Assembly: GCA_025201375.1 (NCBI GenBank)
Contig: JAIWZP010000007.1
Location: 1 to 64,000 of the forward strand
From: Gongronella butleri
Lineage: Eukaryota; Mucoromycota; Mucoromycetes; Mucorales; Cunninghamellaceae
Reading direction: 5' to 3'
DNA: 64,000 nt
In this document: in pieces, positions 33,180 through 45,987 of the stretch
Layout of the letters: each line of letters starts with the position of its first letter
Position numbering within the stretch: the stretch's first letter is position 1
The notes under the pieces: generated by a model
The model's database searches: none
What the model saw: the letters and a program-made list of their open reading frames with translations, nothing else
Told to the model about the DNA's origin: nothing
Position numbers and translations under genes: made by a program

Positions 33180-36100
33180 CATTGCTTGATTCCCCCTTTT
33201 TTGTTGCTTAAACTCACCGCAATTAAAAGCTTGTAATTTATTGTTTTTCTTTATGGCAAAAATAGAGGATGGCCTTCAAATTGTGAACGAAAAAAAATTA
33301 AAATGGTATTTTTCGGCCACATCTCTTTCAATAATAAATGCTGTGACGAGATATTTTGTGCAATACTTTTTACATGTGTGATTGACACCTGATGCAAATT
33401 TGAGAGAGACAGGATCGCTGTAACCCAAGCAAATCTCGATTTGGCTCATTTAAAACTGTTTTCAAGTCTTGTACATCGCTTGATCTAGTGCACATCGAAC
33501 TCTGCTGCTAATAATTTTGTGTTTTTATTTCGTCGCGAGGGTCATGGCACAATAAAAGAGGGCGATTGATTCGATAGGTGTCGAGCATTTGCGATTAAAG
33601 CTCTTTTCATTGGGGTTTTAATCGCTTGTCAATGAATTCTCAATCAACGAAAGTTGTCAACTCTTTGAACCGATTATTCCAAGCTTCCCCGTTCGAATAA
33701 ACCCGCACTTGGAGTTCCGTGACCACTGAATGGCGCGCAATGACAATGTTTGAAAACGCTAATTTTTCCAAGGGGTGCAGTCGAGGATGTTGAAACCATG
33801 AAATTTGGGCCCTCGGATTGCCACGCCATTCATACACATGGTGAACACGCCTCAGTCAGCGATAGAAATGCAATAAAAATCGGGGGTCCATTGGCTGGGT
33901 TTGCGATTTCTGCGAAAAGCCGTTAATTTTTGTCCCAAGGGTGTCTCGACGAAAATTGGTCGTAGCACCGTGAAGCACAGACCATCAAAGAGAGCTCGCC
34001 TTGGTGCGTGCGTGGGTGCTGATGATCTATGAAAGACGCAAAGAATCGGCTGAATTTACGCGAGTGCAAAAACATTATGTAAGTTTTGACATGTTGCTGT
34101 TCGCGATCCGGTCGTTGAAACCGCTCCTTGCCGGCATCAAAATTATGCCCCTGGCGTGACTTGCTGGTGGACGCGTCGGAGCAGCTCTGTGGCGCGTTTC
34201 TGAGACGCGATTGGCTAGCAAAGTTTTATCGAAAAACACGAATTTCCCGTTAACCAACAGATGGAGCGCTCCCATTTTTGGACTTTTTGGCGATTTGGCC
34301 AACCAGTCTCTCTTGTGTGTAAGTTTGGCGCGGTTTCTCGAACCTGATTTTTCGATTTTTGGTTTGGGAGTTCGCCACGACTAAATTTCAATTTGCGTGT
34401 AGCACGCTTCCACGACTTTTTGATTGCTGTCAATCAAGTCCCAGCAGGATTACTAGCTTGCCATTTCACTCCACGATGCGTTTCAGGGAGCTGCAATGTC
34501 TGGTTCATATGATTGTAATTGATATTTTGCAAAAATTGACCGCTTTACAGCATATGTAACTATAGATTCATCCGTCCAGATGATCCCAAATTAAGTACGG
34601 ATCAAAGCGGATACATAAATTGAACAATGGCGATTTTTTTTTTCACGGCGATCGACTAGTACAATCTTGAGAGATGACGCGTAAAATCGTGGCCGAATTT
34701 ATCTACAATAGCCATCTCCCCGAGATCTCTACCAACTCATCTCTCGAGGACCAGACGTGGGCTCCTCTGGCCCCTCTGCATACTGCGGAATGTTGGAGCA
34801 AATCGGTTTAATGTGTGCCGAGTTCAAAAGGATGTCTGCAAAAAATCCACGACTTTGTGTGACCATCAGCCGGTCAGTCACAGTCTTTAAGTTGCTCGTT
34901 CATACGGATCTTGCACCGCGTTATCCACAGCTCTTTTTGAGGAAGCCAATCACATCACAAAGTGGGCAAGTTGGAGGGAACAGACGCGAAAAACAACAAC
35001 AATAAGCCCTTCCCCAACCGGTTGCAATGACGCACGTCTTTTCAAAATGTGCACACATATGCTTCTCGTTCTCCTCTCTCCAACCCGCTATAGAGATGGC
35101 CAATTGCATCGACGAGCGTCGAGCTTTTCTGAAAAAAATGTATTATAGACGCGTATTTCAATACCAGGCTCAAAGCACAGCTAGGCGCAGCCTTGAAATT
35201 TTACACATATACGCTTCTTGTTCGTTTCCATCAGGCGCGCCATCGATTTGTGGCATTGTATGCTTGTGTGCGTCAAGTTTGATAGAAAGCTGCTGCCTCA
35301 TCATCTTTCATGCTGGGTTGGAAAAACGGAACTCAATGTTTCGGATTCCCCATGGGGGGATTTTTTTTATGCGCCATTGGGCGGCGTTGGATTTAAGGTG
35401 GGGGCGGCCAAATGAATAACCCTAAATAACTTTTGTGGGATCGACCTGGGAAAATTCAGGATGACAATGGGCGCGCGCATACTTGATTTCCGCGTTATCA
35501 TACTTTTCCTTGCAAGACCATGGTACTGGGTCATTGCTCAGCCTCTATTGATGAGGTAAGATTACAGCATTTGTGGCCAATCCCATGTGCCTTGGCACCA
35601 AAAGCACCCATTTCCCGCGGCACGCGACAGCATTTCGTGATTTGCCGCGCCAAACAATCTTGATCACATAAAGGACAATGGCCATCATCCGTACTTCTTG
35701 TCACCCAAGAATGGCAACCCGAGCGTCGGCTTGACTAGCATCATGAATCGCGCCAGCTGTTTCACATCAAAAAAAAAAAGACGGATCCCAGTGTGGATTC
35801 CGCAGACTGTATATAGCAATCCGTGCTTCTTTCAGATCCTCCCGTGGCCTGGCCAATCCATTGAATCCCATGGACAAGAATGGTGTTGATTACAAAACAA
35901 AAAAAAAAAAAGAAAAAGAGGGTCAATGGCGCGTCGTTTTCCATGTCACCCTTAAAAAAGGCAGTCCCACGAGGCGCCAATTGACAAATACTTTGTGTGA
36001 GCGTGTCAGGGCCGTATTCATCGCGTGTGTTTCCAGCATGCTAATGCACAGAAACGAGCACTATGGTCCTTTTTTCTCTTTTTTTTCTTCTTCTTTCGTT

Positions 36101-36186
36101 TAGCCATGGCAAGTCACCAATGGCGCGAAGCGGACAGTATATATATTTTTTTTTTTTCGCACTGACAGAAACTCTAAATTGTCAGC
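33180..36186. other. long gene-free interval with dispersed repeat copy B
   Basis: Three kilobases after the SAP30BP-like gene hold no supportable gene. 33200-33700 is AT-rich, with poly(A)-type signals. 33727-34500 is a dispersed repeat. 34500-36186 contains only short open frames without motifs, broken by A/T runs. The right edge is the start of the carboxylesterase tandem duplication. Confidence 0.55.
33727..34500 (+). repeat. dispersed non-coding repeat, copy B
   Basis: It aligns with copy A (3999-4790) from the tggcgcgcaatga opening through the tttttccaaggggtKcagtcga block, the ggattgccacRMcat block, the gcRataaaaaYcRRgggtYc block and the ttgYgaaaag block, to the closing catttcactccacgatgcgtttc. 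Copy B lacks the clear aaagtcatctcatc block shared by A and C. It is degraded and has no open frame. Confidence 0.5.
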
Positions 36187-37000
36187 ACTCGAATGAAAGA
36201 GCCATCTCAAACCTTATTTTTTTTTCCAAATCGTCCCATGAAGTCCTTTGGATGACACATCCATTATTCATGCAGGGGTTGAGTGAACACAAGCACAAAT
36301 GCTGTTGCATTCATAAAAACGCGGCAAGGTTGCCCAATGTCGCGCGAAAGCTCGCGTCTCATCAAAAAAGCAGCTCAAAGGTACCTTTTTTTTTTTTCCA
36401 GGCACAGCTTGCCCATTGGACCCTTCTTTTCTTCTTTTTTTCTGAAACCATGGATCCACGCGCGCAAAGAACGATGAGAATAGAGAAAAAGAAGATGTTG
36501 CGGGCAAAAGGCCGTTATTTGTTCAAGCGATCAATTAAACCTTTTTGTGATTCACCATCACGGGCGGGGCCGAGCGTGTCTCACACAATGGCTCGAAATC
36601 ATCTCGCTTTCCCCTTTCCCTGGGATCATGCTCTTTTTTAGGCAACTTGCCCCACACTCTTTTTATTTTTTGAGTTGTCTAGGTGCAAGGAGCGGTTATT
36701 ACTGGGGAGAATTTTTTTGCTGGACTTTTTCCGCACTGTACCAGTTTGGGCTCTGTAAGACGTTTTCCCATGGACAATTGCGGGCCATTGGGGCCGTGCT
36801 TTTCCATGACCATGGCATTGACAAATCCCGGCCTTGGGAAATAAAGCGGCGAAATTACAAATTGACGCGCGCTAGAACGAAAATGGATCTTTTTAAACGG
36901 ATGGTAAAAATTACATATAAAAAGAGGGGCCATTTGGCGCCCCACTCTTGTGTCGAGAGATTTTTCATTCGTCCTTCGTTTCTTTTTGATTTTGTCCATC

Positions 37001-38901
37001 ATGCTGATGCGTTCCTTGATTTTATCGACGGCAATTGCGTCTGTCGCGTTTGCTGCTCCGACGAGCCCGTCTGTGCCCGAGGTGAAGGTGCGCAATGGCA
37101 CAATCCAAGGTTACCACGACGCGCACTTTGGACATGATGCGTTCCTGGGCATCCCATATGCGCAACCGCCGGTCGGCGCGCTTCGTTTCCAAAACCCTGC
37201 GCCGTACAATAAAACGTGGTCGTCGAATAACCCGCTCAAGGCGACAACGTATGGCGACGCGTGCCTTGACTTTGCATTCACGGGCGACACGGCGAATCTT
37301 AAGCACAGCGAGGATTGCTTGACTTTGAATGTGGTGCGTCCTGCGGCGGCGGCGTCTGCCGTGTCCAGTGGCAAGAAGCGTGGCCACCACCACAAGCTCC
37401 TTCCTGTGGGTGTGTGGATTCATGGCGGCGGCTTCCAAGGTGGCGGCTCTGCGCGCGATTTGTACAATTTGTCGTACCCCATTGCGCAATCCGAAAAAGG
37501 TGGCACGCCAATTGTCGCTGTGTCGATCAATTATCGTCTTGGCGGCTTTGGTTTCCTGGCAAGCAAAGAGGCGAGCGATGCGGGCATCCTCAATGCCGGG
37601 TTCAAGGACCAGATCATGGCGGTGCGCTGGGTCAAGGAGAACATCGCAGCCTTTGGCGGTGATCCCAATCAAATCACGGTGTGGGGCGAATCTGCCGGTG
37701 GCATCTCGGTTGCCGCCCTCATGACCGCCTATGATGGTGGCCTCGAGGGCCTGTTCCAACGTGGTGTCATGGAATCCGGATTCAGCACCATGTTCGGCTA
37801 CCGCAAGCCCGAATTGTTCCAAGACTCCTATGACACCCTCGCGAAAAAGGCAGGATGCACAAACTCGCAAGAATCCCTGGATTGCTTGCGAAATGTCGAC
37901 TTGAGCACGCTTCTTTCGGCCATGAACACGACCGGAATCACATTTAACCCGACCCTGGACGGCGATGTCATCTCCCAGTACCCCCGTGACCTGTTGAAGC
38001 AAGGCAAATTCATGAAGATCCCCATTTTGCTCGGAGGCAATATGGATGAAGGCACCTCGTTTGGCCCTGGTCCTATCAACACCACTGCCCAATTGCAAAA
38101 GGCCTTGACCACCTCGTACCCCGACCTCAAGCCTCAGTCCTTGGACGGATTGCTCCAATTGTACAGCCAGGATCCCGCCCAAGGGTCACCATATGGCACA
38201 GGCGACCAATTCTCTGGCGGCCCCTATGGCGATCTCTTCAAGCTCGGCAATTCTGTCGTGGGTGACATTATGGTCGACTCGTCGCGCCGCCTGATGGCAG
38301 AGACTTGGGCGGATGCCGGATTGGACGTCTACTCGTACCATTGGAATCAGACCGATGCTGGTAAGCACGTCGCTTTTTTTTATTATTTTTATTATTTTTA
38401 TTAATTTTTTTCTTTTTTTTGTTGAATTTTCAAGGCATGCCTCCTTTTATTGGCTCTACTCACTTTGTCGAGGTCGTCTACGTCTTTGCTAACCCGTCGA
38501 CCACGTTCCCTCAAAGCTCGGGTAAGACTGACTTGCGTGTGAAACGCGATATTTCGCGACTTTTCTCGTGTTTTCATGGATTCACCGCGAATTGGTCGCT
38601 CACCTTTTTTTTTCTCTGTCTGTCAATAGCTGCTCCTCTGTCGCCTGGCAAGGACAATTGGGCGCTTGCTGAGACTATGTCGCGCTCGGTGATGGCGTTT
38701 ATCGCCACAGGCGACCCCAACAAGGCGAATTTGCAGGATGTCAAGGCGCCGTATCTTCCTTACCACTGGCCCAAGTACAACACGCACAGCCCCAAGAACG
38801 CTTACTTTAAGGCTGGCGATGTCCACACCGAGGCCGACACGTTCCGCGACGCGCAAATCACTTACATCAACACCAAGATGGGCCATCAATTCTATAATTA
38901 G
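37001..38901 (+). CDS. secreted type-B carboxylesterase/lipase, copy 1
   Basis: Three exons (37001-38360, 38435-38521, 38630-38901) encode 572 residues. A signal peptide spans about residues 1-19 (LILSTAIASVAFA). The alpha/beta-hydrolase core shows the oxyanion loop WIHGGGFQGG, the nucleophile Ser in WGESAGGIS (about residue 230), the acid Glu in GGNMDEGTSFG and the His in GSTHFVEVV, a complete Ser-Glu-His triad. EDCLTLNV is the usual carboxylesterase signature 2. It should hydrolyse ester substrates outside the cell; the exact substrate cannot be told. A near-identical copy lies 3.7 kb downstream. Start: first ATG after a T-rich leader, with a nearby in-frame ATG at 37007. Both paralogues have the same intron positions. 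Confidence 0.92.
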
Positions 38902-39191
38902 TCTCATTGTTTATTTATTACACTCCATTTTTCATTCTACACTGTAATAACAAATATAAATCAACCTCACGGCCAGTCGTTTCTGGCCTTGCACGGCTCA
39001 TTTAAACGAGCAATACCTATAAAAAATGAAACCGTCGCATAAAAAAAAGGTCATTTAAAGTTTGTCAGTGCGTGCCTTTTATGAATTCACGAGCCTGAAT
39101 CAACGCATTTATTTGGAATTTTTCGTTTTGAAATATAAAACTACAAGGAGAAGAGGGGGGAGGAAAAGGGCGTCAATTGCCATAGCCAATT

Positions 39192-39989
39192 TTACAGATC
39201 CTGCATCATTTGAAGACGCTGCAAATGTTCTGCTGAGTTTTGAGCGGTCATGAGGTCGTCTTCAGTACAAGCAAAAACGAAATTGATGTCAAAACAGATG
39301 ACAAAAATAAGCACGCCCACGATTTCTCCCGCCCACTCCTCTCTCCGATCATACCTAGGCAGTGATAAAGCACATTGACCCACACGTCATTGCTGAGCAT
39401 CAGCTGCTGGGAGCCCAGAATGATCAAATGACTATGTGAAAGGAAAAAAAAATTGTGAGCTGGCTCTGCTGGAAACAAAGCTCCGCATTTTCTTTTTTAC
39501 CATTTGGCGCGTGTAATGGCGACATTTACGCGCGAATACTGTCAATGAAGCCGCTACTGAATGCTCGCACCGTGGACAGCAAGAACACCTCTTTTTCAGC
39601 ACCTTGAAACGCGTCCACGGTCGAGGCATTTGCAAAATTAGTGGAAAAAAGGCGTGTTTGGCATAAATTTCTCGTCATTTTTCTCCTTTTTTCTTTCTCT
39701 CTCGTTGCATTGTGCATACTTGGACATTGCGCATGGACATGTCGGCGTGAGCACCCAGAGCTTCTTGGATCTTGTCGGATTGGCCCTTGTCTTTTTTTTT
39801 TTTTTAAAAAAAAACGCGTCAAAGATCCAAAGTCAAAAGCCAAAAGACACACTGCAGCTGCGCCACCGTACTCAGGGCAATGACACCAATGTCACTCGGC
39901 TGGACGCCAAGCTGGAGAAAGGCTACCAGGGTATGCTCAATCACGGACACCTCATCTGGATTCCAAATCGTATTAAAGCTGCGTTGTTC
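39192..39989 (-). pseudogene. truncated, frameshifted copy of the helicase 3' end
   Basis: The last five exons of the ZGRF1-like helicase are repeated here. The last exon is intact to its TAA (39192), the [17 protein letters not shown] exon is intact, and the [10 protein letters not shown] and EQRSFNTIW exons are recognisable. The exon encoding [11 protein letters not shown] has lost one base (actgtcaatg at 39538 against actcgtcaatg at 43269), which breaks the frame before the Arg-finger motif. Nothing upstream of the EQRSFN exon is present. It arose with carboxylesterase 1 in the tandem duplication. Confidence 0.85.
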
Positions 39990-40050
39990 CTATGGAATTG
40001 AAAACAAAAGAATGAGCAAATCGCCCCCTTTGCCTCTCGAGCCATCGCGC

Positions 40051-43000
40051 TCAATTCGAATGAAAGAGCCACCTCAACCCTTATTTTTTTTTCCAAATCA
40101 TCCCATGAAGTCCTTTGGATGACACATCCGTTATTCATGCAGGGGCTCGATGAACACAAGCACAAATGCTGTTGCATTCATAAAACGCGGTGAGGTTGCT
40201 CAATGTTGCGCGAAAGCGCGCGTCTCATCAAAAGGCATCACAAAGGCGACCTTTTTTCATGTACAACTTGCCAATTGGACGGGCGGGGCTGAGCCTGTCT
40301 CACACCATGGCTCGGATCATGCTCTTTTTTTAGGCAATTGTCCCACACTCTTTGTTTTCTTCTGGATTGTGTAGAGGCAAGGGGCTGTTAATCACTAGAG
40401 AGATTTTTGCTTGACTTTTTCCACACTGTAGCAGGTTGGCTCTGTAAGACATTTTCGTATGGACGATTGGGGGCCATTGGGGCCGTGCTTTTCCATGGCC
40501 AAGGCATTGACAACTCCCAACCCTGGGAAATCAAGCGGCAAAATTACAAATGACGCGCGCTAGAACGAAAATGGACCTTTTTAACCGGACGGCAAAAATT
40601 ACGCATAAAAAGAAGGGTCATTGGTGCCCCGATCCTGAGCCTTTAGATTTTTCATTCATCACTTTTTTTTTTTTTTTTTTTTTGTCCATCATGTTGAGCA
40701 TGATACGTTCCTTGATTTTATCGGCGGCAATTGCGTCTGTCAGGTTTGTTGTTCCGACGAGCCCGTCTGTGCCCGAGGTGGTAGTGCGCAATGGCACAAT
40801 CCAAGGTTACCACGACGCGCACTTTGGACATGATGCGTTCCTGGGCATCCCATACGCGCAGCCGCCGGTCGGCGCGCTTCGTTTCCAAAACCCTGCGCCA
40901 TACAATAAAACGTGGTCGTCCCATCATCCGCTCAAGGCGACCACGTATGGCGACGCATGCTTTGACTTTTCACCCACGAATGACACGGCGAATCTCAAGC
41001 ACAGCGAGGATTGCTTGACTTTGAATGTGGTGCGTCCTGCGGCGGCGGCATCTGCTGTGTCCAATGGCAAGAAACGTGGGCACCATCATCATCGTGGCGA
41101 CAAGCACAAGCTCCTTCCTGTGGGTGTGTGGATTCATGGCGGCGGCTTTCAGGGTGGCAGCTCTGCTTGTGATTTGTACAATTTGTCGTACCCCATTGCG
41201 CAATCCGAAAAAGGTGGCACGCCAATTGTCGCTGTGTCGATCAATTATCGTCTTGGCGGCTTTGGTTTCCTGGCAAGCAAAGAGGCGAGCGATGCGGGCA
41301 TCCTCAATGCCGGGTTCAAGGACCAGATCATGGCGGTGCGCTGGGTCAAGGAGAACATCGCAGCCTTTGGCGGTGATCCCAATCAAATCACGGTGTGGGG
41401 CGAATCTGCCGGTGGCATCTCGGTTGCCGCCCTCATGACCGCCTATGATGGTGGCCTCGAGGGCCTGTTCCAACGTGGTGTCATGGAATCCGGATTCAGC
41501 ACCATGTTCAGCTACCGCAAGCCCGAATTGTTCCAAGACGCCTATGACACCCTCACGAAAAAGGCAGGATGCAAAATCATGCAAGAATCCCTGGATTGCT
41601 TGCGAAATGTCGACTTGAGCACGCTACTTTCGGCCATGAACACCACTGGAGTCACATTTAACCCGACCCTGGACGGCGATATCATCTCCCAGTACCCCCG
41701 TGACCTGTTGAAGCAAGGCAAGTTCATGAAGATCCCCATTTTGCTCGGAGGCAATATGGATGAAGGCACCTCGTTTGGCCCCGGCCCTATCAACACCACT
41801 GCCCAATTGCAAAAAGCCTTGACCATCCGGTATCCCGACCTCAAACCTCAGTCCTTGGACGGATTGCTCCAATTGTACAGCCAGGATCCCGCCCAAGGGT
41901 CGCCATATGGCACAGGCGACCAATTCTCTGGCGGCCCCTATGGCAACCTCTTCAAGCTCGGCAATTCTGTCGTGGGTGACATCATGGTCGACTCGTCGCG
42001 CCGCCTGACGGCAGAGATTTGGGCGGATGCCGGATTGGACGTCTACTCGTACCATTGGAATCAGACCGATGCTGGTAAACGCGTTGCTTTTTTATTATTT
42101 TTATTTATTTTTTTCTTTTATTGTTGAATTTTCAAGGCATGCCTCCTTTTATTGGCTCTACTCACTTTGTCGAGGTTGTCTACGTCTTTGCTAATCCGTC
42201 GACCACGTTCCCTCAAAGCTCGGGTAAGGCAGAATTGCGCGTGAAACGCGACATTTCGCGGCTTTTTTTTTTTTTTTTTTTGGGTGTTTGACAAGTGTTT
42301 TCATGGATTCACCGCGAATTGGATGCTCACCTTTGTTTTTTTTCTGTCAATAGCTGCTCCTCTTTCGCCTGGCGAGGACAATTGGGCGCTTGCTGAGACC
42401 ATGTCGCGCTCGGTGATGGCGTTTATCGCTACAGGCGACCCCAACAAGGCGAATTTGAAGGACGTCAAGGCGCCGTATCTTCCTTACCACTGGCCAAAGT
42501 ACAACACGCACAGCCCCAAGAACGCTTACTTTGAAGCTGGCGATGTGCACACCGAGGCCGACACGTTCCGCGACGCGCAAATCACTTACATCAACACCAA
42601 GATGGGCCATCAATTGTATAGTTAGTCTCTTTACTATTTGTTACACTCCATTTTTTAATCTACACTGTAATAACAAATATAAATCAACCTCACGGCCAGT
42701 TGTTTCTGGCCTTGCACGGCTCATTTAAACGAGCAATACCTATAAAATATGAAGCTGTCGTGTAAAAAAAACAAAAAAAAAGGCCAATTGAAGCTTGTCA
42801 TTGCGTGCCTTTTTCATGAATTCACGAGTCTGGCTCATCGCATTTATTTGGGATGTTTCTTTTTGAAAATTTAAAACTACAGGGAGAAGGAGATGGGAAA
42901 GGGAATGGAAAAGCCAATTTTACAAATCCTGCATCGTTTGAAGACGATGCAAATATTCTGCCAAGTTTTGAGCGGTCATGAGGTCGTCTTCCATACAAAC

Positions 43001-43757
43001 AAAAAAAAGAAATTGATGTCAAAACAGATGAAAAAAATAAGCGCGTCCACGTTTTCTCCTGCCCACCCCTTTTCCCGCGCATACCTTGGCAGTGATGAAG
43101 CACGTTGGCCCACACATCATTGCTGAGCAGTAGCTGCTGGGAGCCTAGAATGATCAAATGGCTATGTGGAAAAAAAAGAGAGTGTGAGCAAGCTCAGCTG
43201 GAAGCATAGTCCCGCAATTTTTTCTTTTTACCGTCTGGCGCGTGTAATGGCGACATTCACGCGCGAATACTCGTCAATGAAGCCGCTGCTAGATGTTCGC
43301 ACCGTGGACAGCAAGATGACCTCCTTCTCAGCACCTTGGAACGCATCCACGGTCGAGACCTTTTGCAAAATTAGTGGAAAAAAAGGCGCGTTGGTATGAA
43401 TTTCTCTTTTTTTTTCTCTTGTCATTGTGCATACTTGGACATTGCGCATGGACGTGTCGGCGTGAGCACCCAGAGCTTCTTGGATCTTGTCGGATTGGCC
43501 CTTGTCTTTTTTTTTTAAAAAAAAAAAAAACGCGTCAGAAAACCAGATTCAAAAAAGGCCAATGACACCCTGCAGCTGCGCCACCGTACACAGGGCAATG
43601 ACACCAATGTCACTCGGTTGGATGCCAAGCTGGAGAAAGGACACCAGGGTATGCACGATCACGGACACCTCATCTGGATTCCAAATCGTATTAAAGCTGC
43701 GTTGTTCCTATGGAATGGAGGATAAAAGAATGAGCAAATTGTCCTCTTTTGCCTCTG
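40051..43757. repeat. tandem duplication, unit 2
   Basis: This unit matches 36187-40045. It contains carboxylesterase 2 and the genuine 3' end of the helicase gene, which continues intact beyond the unit to the right. Since unit 2 joins intact helicase sequence, it is probably the original location and unit 1 the inserted copy. Confidence 0.8.
40691..42625 (+). CDS. secreted type-B carboxylesterase/lipase, copy 2
   Basis: Three exons (40691-42074, 42137-42223, 42354-42625) encode 580 residues. The product is nearly identical to copy 1, with the same signal peptide type (SLILSAAIASVRF is less hydrophobic), the same WGESAGG nucleophile, DEGTSFG acid and GSTHFVEVV histidine. Differences include a slightly longer N-terminus, a four-residue His-Arg-Gly-Asp insertion in the basic-histidine loop (about 41089-41100), and scattered substitutions such as Cys for Arg in the segment after GGSSA. 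Synonymous and non-synonymous changes both occur, and both genes look functional. The Arg near the signal-peptide end may alter cleavage. Substrate unknown. Confidence 0.92.
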
Positions 43758-45948
43758 CAGCACTGCGGCAAAAACGTACGCGGCCCTGGACGTCGACAAA
43801 GAGCAGTGGACTCAGGTCAGAAAGGAGCCCCTTGCGTGTGGTCACTGCAGAGCCATCCGTCAGTTGCCGCTGGTAAAAGAGATCATTGCTGATGGCCGAG
43901 ATGCGTGGATGGCACTAGAAAATACAATAAAAAATGTCTGGTCATCCATGCATGACGTGTCGCGCTCAATTTACCCGGTATTGCGTGCGCAACATGATGG
44001 ACTAGAAAATAAAAACAATCAGTCAATCCAGTCCAATGGCGGTGTGCTCTTGATCCGCTTGAGGGCTTACTGCGTAGCCAATCTGCACGGAAAAGAATTA
44101 AAAAAAAAATAGTGAATTCAATGCAATTCTCGTTTTTTTTTTCTTAAAAGCTTGAATCAAACATTGTTCTTACGGTGATGAGTCGGTCAAACATGGTCTT
44201 TTCGAGGCCCATGCCATTGACCTCGTCTGCGCACTGCGTGGGTATCGTGGGTGACAGCTGAATTGGCAAGCAAAAGCAATGAAAAAGATGAATCTCCTCG
44301 TAAAAAACACTTTTCAGCGCGATTTTACCTGCTTGGGGTCGCCAATCATGACGAGGCGCTGGCCCTGGAAGCGCGTCAGTGGCACCATGGTCAGCGGCTC
44401 GGTGATTTGCGAACATTCATCCATCAGAATGAAAGGAAACTTGCACTCGGAGAAGATTTCAAAGTTTGACGAAGCGCACGTGGTGCCTGTACCGCCCCAA
44501 ATAAAAGCGCGTCAGCTTAAGCAGGGCGCGGGAGGGCCGTCGCGGCGCCCTCTCTAATGTCAACTTACCAACAACTTCTGCGCAACGCACTTCCTTGACG
44601 TTCTCGCACCTGCGGAAGCGCTGAATGGCATTGGAAATCGCCTCAATTTCCTCCTCCGTGTTTTGTGGATCTTCCAATAGCGCTTCGAGGTCCTTCAATT
44701 CTACAAAAATAAATTGGCGGGATGAGGGGACAAAAAGACGCGTTTCTAGCGTTTTACCATCATTGCTCGAAAGCTTTGACTTGACCGTGAAGGGCAACAG
44801 ACTCTTGGCGATGCGCTTGAGACTGCCAATGCGGATGAAGCTGTCGTAACCGAGCTTGACAAGGGTCTGCACAAGAAAAACGGAAAAAACGGAAAATCCA
44901 TGATTAACTACCTGTTCATGACGAAACAAGGCGATTCGGGGGGAAATTACCGAGAGGATGCGGTCCACAGCGACGTTCTATCATGATGCAGCAAAAGAAA
45001 ATAAGAATTGAACACCTTGAATCGGCCATTCCATAGAATCCACAAATGCATTTCTTACCGTGTAGCAGCAGATCATGATTTTAAAGGAGATGCGGCGGTC
45101 CAGTGAGCGGTGGGTATTGGCGGTGTCCACGATATCGCGCAGAAAGATGATCATCACGGCAGCGAGGAAACTATAAAAGAGGGAAAAAAAAGAAAGGTCA
45201 ACCTCCAAAAATTCTTTTTTGAAGCGCTCTGTGTACCTCTTGCCCGAGCCAAAGACGCCATGCACCAGGGTAATGGGGTTTTCCGACTGATCCGACCACC
45301 GTGGGGCCACAATGCAAGAGCGCGCCATTGATTTCAAGCAGCTACAAGCAAAATTGAGGAACATGCATGAGACACGCAAATTATTTCTCTCTCTTTTTAC
45401 ATTTTTTTTTTTTTTTTTTTTTTTTTTACCTTGCTTGGTCCTCATTCAGGCTGAATTGCTTGATTGTATCGTGTAATTTCTCTGCAACGTCGATGCAGTC
45501 CTCGTCGTCTAGTGTGATGGTGGCGAGGCGCGCGGGTGGAGCACGGTCCTTTTTGCGGCTGGATGGGTGTTTCATGAGACCAGGCATCAGCGGCAGGCGG
45601 TCCAGATTGTCCTCGAACGCGTCGAGCTGCATGAGTTCTGAGGACGCCGCCATCGTGCGCACGGCAAACAGAGGCACGCGCTCGCGCTCAAACCTGTCAG
45701 CAAGGCGTGCATCGTGCGGCGAGAGACACGTCAGCTGAAGTGGAAAAAAAGAGAGAAAGGGAGATGATGGATAAGCAAAGCGCGTCATTCCCAATGATCC
45801 CTTATCAAATGTACCAGGATGTTATTGCCAGACGGACCAAAGAAAGCGCTCCTGGCCAAGAACGTGCTCGTGGGATCGAATTGCATCGATTTGGAGACCA
45901 CCCAAATATCATCTATGAGAAAATAAGAAAAACAATCGTGTCACGTCG

Positions 45949-45987
<39 letters not shown>

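Larger units (their letters stand above)
36187..40045. repeat. tandem duplication, unit 1
   Basis: From the cgaatgaaagagccaYctcaa block at 36187 to about 40045 this unit matches 40051-43757. It carries carboxylesterase 1 and a broken 3' end of the helicase gene. At about 40045 the helicase-like sequence (tgcctct) stops and the unit-2 esterase upstream region begins, giving a visible junction. Unit 1 has extra sequence around 36380-36545. Confidence 0.8.

Noticed and set aside
37022..38182. 386-codon antisense open frame across carboxylesterase 1, with a similar one in copy 2.
   Set aside because: It is opposite a well-supported esterase with complete motifs and results from codon bias of the sense strand. 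It has no recognisable domain.
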